Below are positions 6,134 to 11,301 of a DNA stretch of 11,301 bases, in pieces. Each line of letters opens with the position of its first letter. Positions within the stretch are counted from its first letter, which is position 1. This DNA is from an uncultured bacterium (GTDB lineage Bacteria; Vulcanimicrobiota; Xenobia; Xenobiales; Xenobiaceae), in assembly GCA_934636825.1 (NCBI GenBank), contig CAKUBG010000042.1, positions 1 through 11,301 of the forward strand, written 5' to 3'. Both the position numbers and the translations under genes were made by a program. A model generated the notes under the pieces. It ran no database searches and had not been told where the DNA came from. It was given only the letters and a program-made list of their open reading frames with translations.

Positions 6134-7153
6134 CTAATGTTTTACTATTACAACGTCGGCATCTTTTTTATCTAAATCGATCAGCTTGTAAGTGCGCGTA
6201 CCTAAACCAATCTCTTGGCCGTATTCTACTTGATGAACGCCATGTTTTGATTCAATGCGTTCTACCAAAGCTTTATTGTCGGGGGCGGCATAAACTAAGT
6301 CCAGGCAAGCTTGATCGAGAGCTACAGGATCGGTGGAAGCCAAAATGCCAATATCCTTCATTTCCGGCTCTTTGGGGTTGCCATTACAATCACAATCGAC
6401 AGAAAGGCGATTCATTACGTTTACGTAGACAATGTTGCCTTTTAAGTGTTCGGAAACAGATTTGGCGGCTTCGGCCATGCTCTCCAAAAAGTCGTCTTGC
6501 TTGACTGAAGCGGCAAAATTGTGGCGGTTCTGTCCGGCAGTATGGATCCAACATTTGCCGGAAGAAGAGGCAATACCTATAGAAGTATTTTTAATAGCGC
6601 CGCCGTAGCCGCCCATAGCGTGACCTTTAAAGTGGGAGAGCACCACAAAGTAATCATAATTGAGGAAGTTTTTGCCAACATAATTTTCTTTAAGGTGGCG
6701 GCCGCCCTTAACAGGCAAAGCTACTTCGCCTTCAGCATCCATAATGTCGACTGGGGCCATATCGGCAAAACCGTGGCGTTCGATCATTTTTTGGTGGGAA
6801 GCTGTATCAGCGCGGTTGCCACCGTAGGCGGTATTGCACTCTACGATAGTGCCATGGAAGCTTTTAATAAAATCGCTGATTAGAGAAGCGCGTAAATAAT
6901 TGCTTTTATCAGATTCGCCTGAGTGAAGTTTGATGGCGATCTTTCCTTGAGGATGGATATTTAAAGCTTTATAAACAGCAGCTAAACCTTCAGGAGCAAT
7001 ATTAGAAGTCATGTAAACGGTAGCTGCCTTGGGCAAATTGGCTTGATCTTTTACATCTTGTTCTGGATAAGCTGGTTCGGTGCGTGGTTGGCAAGCTACT
7101 AAAAGGCTAAAAGACAAAATTATACTTAGGCCTAAAAAAAGTTTCTTAATCAT
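6134..7153 (-). CDS. DUF362 domain lipoprotein
   Basis: 339 residues. A lipoprotein signal peptide is clear: MIKK, a hydrophobic stretch 5-19, then lipobox LVAC with Cys21 as the lipidated residue, so the protein is exported and anchored to a membrane. Residues about 45-335 match DUF362 (PF04015). Landmarks are HFKGHAMGGYGGAIKN (174-189), SVDCDCNG (251-258) with Cys254 and Cys256, and DIGILASTDPVALDQAC (267-283). Many DUF362 proteins carry a ferredoxin-type 4Fe-4S module; none is present here. The biochemical role of the family is not established. The start is fixed by the signal peptide, but no Shine-Dalgarno site precedes it; the nearest AGGAGT is 37 nt upstream. It is a single-gene unit divergent from the glycosyltransferase gene (145 nt between) and closed by the shared terminator. 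Confidence 0.88.
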   Translation of the reverse strand: MIKKLFLGLSIILSFSLLVACQPRTEPAYPEQDVKDQANLPKAATVYMTSNIAPEGLAAVYKALNIHPQGKIAIKLHSGESDKSNYLRASLISDFIKSFHGTIVECNTAYGGNRADTASHQKMIERHGFADMAPVDIMDAEGEVALPVKGGRHLKENYVGKNFLNYDYFVVLSHFKGHAMGGYGGAIKNTSIGIASSSGKCWIHTAGQNRHNFAASVKQDDFLESMAEAAKSVSEHLKGNIVYVNVMNRLSVDCDCNGNPKEPEMKDIGILASTDPVALDQACLDLVYAAPDNKALVERIESKHGVHQVEYGQEIGLGTRTYKLIDLDKKDADVVIVKH

Positions 7154-7216
7154 AAGCTAGGAAAAGTCCGCTCACTTTCTAAAGACTGTACTCCTGAACG
7201 TGAGTAAAATTTTCTA

Positions 7217-7262
7217 AAAAAGGCCGTCCCTCCTGCATTTTGCGGTAGAGGATGGTTCTTTT
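7217..7262 (+). other. Terminator-like hairpin upstream of the glycosyltransferase gene
   Basis: On the plus strand AAAA, then GGCCGTCC (7222-7229), pairs with GGATGGTT (7250-7257) and TTTT, with three G-U pairs and one A/C mismatch; the loop is 20 nt. It pairs better as plus-strand RNA than as minus-strand RNA. It overlaps the proposed promoter of the glycosyltransferase gene and could stop read-through or act as an attenuator if transcription begins further upstream. Confidence 0.3.
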
Positions 7263-7269
7263 GTATAAA
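7240..7269 (+). promoter_or_regulatory. Possible promoter of the glycosyltransferase gene
   Basis: TTGCGG (7240-7245) and TATAAA (7264-7269) are 18 nt apart. Transcription would begin near 7276, leaving a leader of only about 20 nt before ATG 7299, which lacks an evident Shine-Dalgarno site. Confidence 0.4.
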
Positions 7270-7298
7270 TCAATCTTAATAGTAGAGTTGCCCTAAAT

Positions 7299-8987
7299 AT
7301 GAGCCAAAATGTGCCCTTAAAAAATACTGAAAAAGAACTAAAGTGGACAATTAGCCATCGTCAAGATTGGCTAAAATTGCAAGAAGCTTGGGGAAAAGCT
7401 GAGCGTGAGTTGTGTCAAAAAAATATTTATTTAGATAGAGAAGATGCTTACTTTGCTGCTAGGCGCAGTATGTTGCGCTTGCGTGAGGAAAATGGACGCT
7501 GGCTTTTTGTTTATAAGCGCGGTTTGTCCTTAGAAGCTGGCTATTTTTCAGCTTTAGAAATAGAAGAAGAAGTGAGCGCTGAGGAGGCTTTAGCTATTAG
7601 TCAGGGCCAATTACAAGCTGTGAATGAAGGCAAAGTTTGTAGCCAAATTCGCCAAGACGGCTTCGAGGGCACCTTACAAGTAGTAGGCGAAGTTACCAAT
7701 ATTCGTCGCGTTTGGCCTATTAGTGTTGCTGGTTTGGAAGGCCAGGAAAAATTTGAATTAGATTGTACTTCTTTCGATTCCGAACATATTGAATACGAAT
7801 TGGAATTGGAAACTTTAAGAGCCGATACTTTACAAGAAGAAGTGCAAGCTTGGGCTGATCGCTTGGGAGTAAAATTAGGTAAGCAAAAGGCCACTAAATA
7901 TGAGCGCTTTTTGCGTTATAGTGCCGTAAATAAGCCGGTTATTTCTTGCTTAATGCCTATTTACAATTGCGCAGAAACATTAGTTAGCGCAGTAAAATCT
8001 ATTTGTCGTCAGACTTTCAAGTCTTGGGAACTTATTTTAGTTGATGACGGCTCTTCTGATGATACGGTAAAAATAGCCGACAGTTTAGCGACAACCGATC
8101 CTCGCCTACGTGTTTTTCGCAAAGGCCACGGCGGTATCGTTGATACGCTCAATTTCGCCTTTAAACAGAGCCGCGCTCCTTTTATCGCTCGTATGGATGG
8201 CGACGATATTTCTCACCCTGAGCGTTTTGCTGAACAAATGCGCTATTTGCAAGCTCATGCCGATATTGCCGCTGTGGGGTGTAAAATTCGCGTTTTTCCT
8301 AAAAAATCGATTACTGAAGGTATGATGCGTTACGAACGTTGGCTCAATAAAGCTTGTCTGCCGGATATTTTGGAACGCGATATTTTTGTGGAGAGCCCTT
8401 TAGTTCATCCTTCGGTATTGTTGCGCCGTTCTGCTTTAGAAGAAGTGGGCCTTTATGAAGACGGACGCTGGCCGGAAGATTATCAGCTTTGGTTGCGTAT
8501 GTGGCTTAAGGGCCTAAAGATGGCTAAAGTAGAAAAAACGCTCTTTTTCTGGCGCGATTTGCCTAAACGTCTTACTAGGGTAGATCAGCGTTGTAGCCAT
8601 GATGCTTTACGTGAATTGAAAGTGACTTTCTTCTTGAAAGCTTTCTTTACGCCCGCTCAGGAGGAACAGGGGGTGCGCAGTTTGCCATTTGACAAGCGCA
8701 AGTTAATTATTTGGGGAGCCGGCCCCAATGGTAAAGCCTTAGCTAAAACTTTACGCGCTCACGGTTTAGAGCCCGCCTATTATACTGATATTCTTCCGGC
8801 TCGTCATGGTCAAACTATTTGCGGTTTGAAAGTGCTCAGCTTAGAGCAATTGCCTGCGCCGGAGGGGTATTTCTTAGTAACAGCGGTGGGCAATCCCAAT
8901 TCCAGGGAAGAAATTCGCGCTTTCTTAAGAGAGCGTGGCTGGCAAGAAGGGCGCGACTTCCGCTGCATGGCCGGCATTTCCGATTAA
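7299..8987 (+). CDS. CYTH domain - family 2 glycosyltransferase - Rossmann-like fusion
   Basis: 562 residues in three parts. (1) About 8-195 is a CYTH / triphosphate tunnel metalloenzyme domain: ExExK as E11, E13, K15; NIYLD (42-46); RLR (60-62) and K73 in LFVYKR; E87/E89/E91; R136-R137; D155; and EYELELE (165-171). These charged residues alternate on strands as in the tunnel that binds triphosphates and divalent metal. (2) About 213-430 is a GT-A family 2 transferase: LMPIYN, VDDGSSDD (248-255), DxD-type metal site D300-G-D302, HPSVLLRRSALEEVG (370-384) and the ED base candidate E393-D394. (3) About 466-560 is a Rossmann-like domain, IIWGAGPNGKAL (470-481), seen at the C-terminus of some such transferases. 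No membrane segment is visible, so it is probably cytoplasmic, using a nucleotide-sugar donor. The acceptor is unknown. The ATG start has no clear Shine-Dalgarno site. The GT2 call is secure and the CYTH call strong by motif; I know of no described CYTH-GT2 enzyme. Confidence 0.92.
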   Translation: MSQNVPLKNTEKELKWTISHRQDWLKLQEAWGKAERELCQKNIYLDREDAYFAARRSMLRLREENGRWLFVYKRGLSLEAGYFSALEIEEEVSAEEALAISQGQLQAVNEGKVCSQIRQDGFEGTLQVVGEVTNIRRVWPISVAGLEGQEKFELDCTSFDSEHIEYELELETLRADTLQEEVQAWADRLGVKLGKQKATKYERFLRYSAVNKPVISCLMPIYNCAETLVSAVKSICRQTFKSWELILVDDGSSDDTVKIADSLATTDPRLRVFRKGHGGIVDTLNFAFKQSRAPFIARMDGDDISHPERFAEQMRYLQAHADIAAVGCKIRVFPKKSITEGMMRYERWLNKACLPDILERDIFVESPLVHPSVLLRRSALEEVGLYEDGRWPEDYQLWLRMWLKGLKMAKVEKTLFFWRDLPKRLTRVDQRCSHDALRELKVTFFLKAFFTPAQEEQGVRSLPFDKRKLIIWGAGPNGKALAKTLRAHGLEPAYYTDILPARHGQTICGLKVLSLEQLPAPEGYFLVTAVGNPNSREEIRAFLRERGWQEGRDFRCMAGISD

Positions 8988-9430
8988 GCTATTTTGGCTT
9001 CGGTATTTTCGCTCGAGCTGGGGGGCTCGACCGATTGCTCGGCTTTTTTGCCTTCGCTAAGCGAAACGACCACTACGCCTATACCGATAATAAAAGTGCC
9101 TACCCAGCGGGCGGCGCTGATATGTTCACCCAACATAGGCCCGGCCAAGAAAGCATTTAATATGTAAGTAATGGCTGTTAGAGGTAGGGCAAAAGACAAA
9201 TCTTCATAAGACAGCACGCTCAGCCACGTAACAAAGAAAGTTAAGAAACACGCTACAGCTATCCAGAAAGTGTGGGCACAAATTAGACTTACGGCTATAT
9301 CGCAAACCTGATCCAGTCCGGCAATCTTGATACCTTCATAGGGGCGCAACAAGCGGGCCATAAAAATATCGCCTAAAGTAGTGGCGGTCATGGCAAAGAG
9401 CAAGGCCAGAATAGTTTTAATTTTTCGCAT
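8984..9430 (-). CDS. Small EamA/DMT-type four-helix membrane protein
   Basis: 148 residues with four hydrophobic segments at about 5-25, 46-72, 78-99 and 106-123, then a polar, Glu/Ser-rich tail (124-148). The stretch LPLTAITYILNAFLAGPMLGEHISAAR resembles the half-transporter signature of the drug/metabolite transporter superfamily (helix, then LGE, then helix), so it may act as a dimer like SMR/ArnE-F proteins. The substrate cannot be told. It is the second gene of an operon: its ATG is 6 nt after the stop of the squalene/phytoene synthase gene, with only an A/T-rich stretch and no Shine-Dalgarno site between, so translation is probably coupled. A role in moving or flipping an isoprenoid or glycolipid is a guess from position. 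Its TAA shares TTAA with the stop of the converging glycosyltransferase gene. Confidence 0.85.
   Translation of the reverse strand: MRKIKTILALLFAMTATTLGDIFMARLLRPYEGIKIAGLDQVCDIAVSLICAHTFWIAVACFLTFFVTWLSVLSYEDLSFALPLTAITYILNAFLAGPMLGEHISAARWVGTFIIGIGVVVVSLSEGKKAEQSVEPPSSSENTEAKIA
9013..9049 (+). terminator. Possible plus-strand terminator inside the opposing gene's 3' end
   Basis: TCGAGC (9013-9018) can pair with GCTCGG (9037-9042), followed by C and TTTTTT (9044-9049); an alternative partner, GCTCGA, lies at 9025-9030. It begins 26 nt after the glycosyltransferase stop codon and is the only U-tract hairpin near it. Because it lies within the converging reading frame it is constrained by coding and may be chance. 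Confidence 0.4.
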
Positions 9431-9436
9431 AATTTT

Positions 9437-10339
9437 TTAATTGGCTGATAAGAAATTTTCGCGCCAAAAATCGGCCCAAGTAGTTAAATAGGCCATAGCT
9501 ATAGCTATAAGCTTTTGCAATAAGCTGAGGCGAGCTTTTTGACGCAAAGTCTCCACTCCCATGCTCTCGATCTTTTTCAGAATGCCATGATAAATATTAG
9601 TCATGGCTCTGAGACAAACTCGGCTAGGCAAAGGAATGAAATAGGGCAAAAATTCGGAGCGATCGTAATAGCTTTGGGCCAGTTTAGCCATATAATCGAT
9701 TAAAGAGGCCATCTTTTGCTCATTGTAAGTTCTATTTAAGATAGATTGTCTGGTAATGGCAAATTTTTCCAAAATTTCATCAGGTATATAAACTCTGCCT
9801 TCGAGGGCGTCATGGTTTATATCGCGCAAAATATTGGTTAGCTGAAAAGCAATGCCGTGATATTCGGCCATTTTATATACTTCAGGCTTATCTGGAGCTC
9901 CGAAAATGCTTATGCACACCAAACCCACAGTAGAAGCTACTCTATAACAATAAGTATAAAGCTCGTCAAAGGTTTGAAAATGAATCTCTTCCAGATCGGT
10001 AAACATACCGTCGATTAAATCCAAAAAAGGCTGAGGACTGATACGGTATTTCTTAACGGCATGGCGCAAAGCCAACAAGCCTGGCATAAAAGAAGTAGGC
10101 TCCTGGCCTTGGATAATTTGCTTCCATTGCTCTAAACGTTCACGACGGCTGCAGACATTTTTCGCGTCGGAAATATCGTCACATTGGCGGAAAAAAGCAT
10201 AGACGGCGCACATAGCGTCACGTCTGGCTTTAGGTAAAAGGCGAATGGCAAAATAAAAATTGCGAGCTCGCTTTTGCGTCAGTTCTCGGCACCAATCGTA
10301 AGATTCTTTTAAAGCTGGAGAAGATTCTGAAGTGTACAT
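9437..10339 (-). CDS. Squalene/phytoene synthase family protein
   Basis: 300 residues, the usual length for this family of head-to-head prenyl transferases (two farnesyl-PP to presqualene-PP/squalene, or two geranylgeranyl-PP to phytoene). Key motifs are present: ARNFYFAIRLLP (25-36), first Asp-rich motif DDISD (54-58), YCYRVASTVG (130-139), second Asp-rich motif QLTNILRDINHD (166-177, with D173 and D177) and GRVYIP (181-186). The N-terminal region looks more like HpnD or CrtB than HpnC, but product specificity cannot be read from these motifs. No desaturase, hopene cyclase or other pathway gene is in the window. The ATG start gives a complete family N-terminus but has no nearby Shine-Dalgarno site; AAAGGAGG lies about 35 nt upstream within a hairpin. 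It is first in an operon with the small membrane protein. Confidence 0.92.
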   Translation of the reverse strand: MYTSESSPALKESYDWCRELTQKRARNFYFAIRLLPKARRDAMCAVYAFFRQCDDISDAKNVCSRRERLEQWKQIIQGQEPTSFMPGLLALRHAVKKYRISPQPFLDLIDGMFTDLEEIHFQTFDELYTYCYRVASTVGLVCISIFGAPDKPEVYKMAEYHGIAFQLTNILRDINHDALEGRVYIPDEILEKFAITRQSILNRTYNEQKMASLIDYMAKLAQSYYDRSEFLPYFIPLPSRVCLRAMTNIYHGILKKIESMGVETLRQKARLSLLQKLIAIAMAYLTTWADFWRENFLSAN

Positions 10340-10365
10340 AGCTAACTGGCCTATTTTGCAACCAA

Positions 10366-10395
10366 AGCGCCGTTCCCTCCTTTAATGGAGGCGCT
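10366..10395 (-). promoter_or_regulatory. Hairpin in the leader of the squalene/phytoene synthase gene
   Basis: AGCGC (10366-10370) pairs with GCGCT (10391-10395) and CTCC (10377-10380) with GGAG (10387-10390), with a one-sided 6-nt bulge. On the minus strand the AAAGGAGG sequence lies partly within the inner stem and loop, about 35 nt before the start codon. It could affect translation or mRNA stability. Confidence 0.35.
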
Positions 10396-10511
10396 ACTCC
10401 TTTTTGTATCTGGCGTTTAGTGTTGGCTTGCTTGTTGGCTACGTAGTTTTTTAGCCTCGCGACGCTGATAGTGTTCCGCCCGCTCATTAGCTATTTTTGT
10501 GTTAGCTTCAT

Positions 10512-10586
10512 TTTATTGCTATATCTACGCTTCGGCTAGCTGTCCACTTCGTGGCCAGATGCCTTCGCTACCGATATAGCAAAAAA
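10512..10586. repeat. 75-bp inverted repeat with symmetric internal loop
   Basis: TTGCTATATC (10516-10525) and GATATAGCAA (10573-10582) are perfect complements, extended by TTTT/AAAA. Inside, on the minus strand, GGC/GCC and GC/GC pairs flank facing GAA/GAA internal loops, and the tip is CCAC-gaa-GTGG. The regular architecture suggests a folded RNA or a cruciform repeat rather than chance. Confidence 0.55.
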
Positions 10587-10663
10587 TTCCGCTATAAGTT
10601 TAGGCTGCGGGCTCATGTTCATGTTGGCTAGCTCCAGCAGCGGCTCTTACAGGCTCGAACTGA

Positions 10664-10680
10664 CCGAGCTTTTAGCTCGG
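10664..10680. repeat. CCGAGC hairpin
   Basis: CCGAGC (10664-10669) and GCTCGG (10675-10680) close a TTTTA loop. The outer pair TTGGC (10624-10628) and GCCAA (10680-10684) could close a larger branched structure around it, sharing one base. No U-run follows, so it is not a typical terminator. Confidence 0.45.
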
Positions 10681-10746
10681 CCAATATTCTTCGCCTTCCA
10701 TCGCCCCTGCCTCCGCCTGTTTGCTAAAAACTACGCACATTAAATG

Positions 10747-10855
10747 AAATTTATAGCCCCTAAAATGTTCGTTATACCCACCGGAGAAAACTTTATCGCG
10801 TTAGCGATGTTTTCGAGGAGGGATATAACGAACTAATCGACATGGCTATAAATTT
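10747..10855. repeat. 109-nt nested inverted repeat
   Basis: Collinear complementary blocks occur in order: AAATTTATAGCC (10747-10758) with GGCTATAAATTT (10844-10855), 12 of 12; GTTCGTTATA (10767-10776) with TATAACGAAC (10824-10833), 10 of 10, plus CCC/GGG; GAAAAC (10786-10791) with GTTTTC (10809-10814); and ATCGC (10795-10799) with GCGAT (10804-10808) around a GTTA loop. The whole forms one long hairpin with small internal loops. It may be a structured RNA or a miniature inverted-repeat element; no target-site duplication is evident. Confidence 0.75.
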
Positions 10856-10885
10856 GGCACTAACATGCATAGCGCGAAATGTTAA

Positions 10886-10902
10886 GCACATAAAATCTGT
10901 GC
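10886..10902. repeat. GCACA hairpin
   Basis: GCACA (10886-10890) and TGTGC (10898-10902) pair around TAAAATC. It sits between the two large nested repeats and could be a linker hairpin of a larger RNA. Confidence 0.35.
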
Positions 10903-10970
10903 ACAAACGAGCTCGGTGTAGTCCTTGGCTTTGGCGGGAGGCCGTATGGCTACTTATTTTCTATAAGAGG

Positions 10971-11195
10971 CCATAGCGGCCCATTTACGCCGAAAGCCTT
11001 GGACGAAACCTACAAACACTGAAAGTATCCGTTTCGGCAGAAATAGCGGAGTTTCACCTATAGCAAAGCGAAAGGCTTTCATACGCCTGAAGCTTGCTAT
11101 AGGTGAAAACGCAGCCAACATACCCGAGAAACGGAGACTTTGAATATCTATACCTTTCCTTCCGCAACCGCTTATAAAATGCCCGCTAACTATGG
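10971..11195. repeat. 225-nt nested inverted repeat
   Basis: Three collinear complementary layers are visible. The innermost, TTTCACCTATAGCAA (11052-11066) with TTGCTATAGGTGAAA (11094-11108), is perfect over 15 bp and holds a smaller AGGC/GCCT hairpin. The middle one pairs 11022-11035 with 11128-11141 over 13 of 14 positions (TCCGTTTC with GAAACGGA at its core). The outer one is imperfect, 10971-10986 with 11177-11195 (CCAT/ATGG, AGCGG/CCGCT, ATTT/AAAT). This is a very stable long hairpin candidate for RNA or extruded DNA. Confidence 0.65.
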
Positions 11196-11301
11196 AATGA
11201 ACAAGCTTTAGCAAAAAAATACACATTTTTGTTAATTGTAAAATCAAGTTGAACACATAAAAAAACCATAGCACCGCCCATGTGGTAGAGTATATCTGCA
11301 A

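Larger units (their letters stand above)
10340..11301. other. Gene-free block rich in nested inverted repeats
   Basis: These 962 bases hold no coding sequence I can support. Frames that stay open lack ribosome binding sites and family likeness, and run through the arms of inverted repeats. At least six separate hairpins can be drawn, several nested, listed individually below. The block could encode one or more structured RNAs, be a cluster of palindromic repeat elements, or be a decayed mobile element; no transposase, integrase, tRNA, RNase P RNA, tmRNA or 6S RNA signature is recognisable. It continues past the window's right edge. Confidence 0.6.

Noticed and set aside
6521..6883. Plus-strand open frame of 120 codons opposite the DUF362 gene
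   Set aside because: It lies wholly antisense to a gene with clear family motifs and has no ribosome binding site; it reflects the opposite strand's codon use.
10230..10487. Minus-strand open frame of 85 codons overlapping the start of the synthase gene
   Set aside because: About 110 bases overlap the well-supported synthase gene in another frame, the rest is hairpin-rich leader, and the translated sequence resembles nothing.
10954..11301. Minus-strand open frame of 115 codons reaching the right edge
   Set aside because: It opens with TTG exactly at the edge, has no visible ribosome binding site or recognisable family, and runs through both arms of the 225-nt inverted repeat. Its hydrophobic start comes from A/T-rich sequence. 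A partial gene cannot be fully excluded because the frame may continue outside.
10340..11301. CRISPR array, IS element or known housekeeping RNA
   Set aside because: The repeats are paired and inverted, not evenly spaced direct repeats. No transposase remnant is readable, and I see no RNase P, tmRNA, SRP or 6S RNA core motif.

Overview
This is bacterial chromosomal DNA of moderate GC content with normal bacterial signals: clean AGGAGG ribosome binding sites in front of several genes, intrinsic terminators with long U-tracts, one lipobox signal peptide, and genes on both strands in short units. There are no plasmid, phage or transposase genes, no tRNA or rRNA, and no CRISPR array. The gene set (long GlmS-like amidotransferase, degenerate PilZ protein, DUF362 lipoprotein, squalene/phytoene synthase) fits an uncultured, deep-branching and probably diderm bacterium. 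The sequence alone does not fix the phylum.

Layout. 1-175: gene-free, with a terminator for the gene to its right. 176-3664 (minus): a 1162-residue GlmS-like protein, about twice normal GlmS length, with a large insert after the catalytic Cys2 and a 300-residue C-terminal extension. 3731-3787: terminator separating it from the next minus-strand gene. 3846-4544 (minus): a YcgR/PilZ-like protein whose c-di-GMP motifs look degenerate. 4545-5044: 500 bp gene-free divergent region with inverted repeats and probable promoters facing both ways. 5045-6026 (plus): a two-gene unit, a 68-residue four-cysteine protein followed by an alpha/beta-hydrolase of the esterase D type, closed by a very long hairpin terminator that also serves the converging gene. 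6134-7153 (minus): DUF362 lipoprotein. 7299-8987 (plus): a three-part protein with an N-terminal CYTH (triphosphate tunnel) domain, a GT-A family 2 glycosyltransferase and a C-terminal Rossmann-like domain. 8984-10339 (minus): a two-gene operon of squalene/phytoene synthase followed 6 nt later by a small EamA/DMT-type membrane protein. The latter shares its stop tetranucleotide TTAA with the glycosyltransferase. 10340-11301: nearly 1 kb without a credible gene but packed with nested inverted repeats, including two large hairpins of about 109 and 225 nt.

How the genes may relate. No single pathway covers the window. Several products deal with the cell envelope: amino-sugar chemistry (SIS/amidotransferase), glycan transfer (GT2), polyprenyl lipid synthesis (squalene/phytoene synthase plus a DMT-type membrane protein) and a surface lipoprotein. 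The items most worth follow-up are the CYTH-glycosyltransferase fusion, the oversized GlmS relative that appears to lack the Schiff-base lysine of true GlmS, and the structured gene-free block at the right end.
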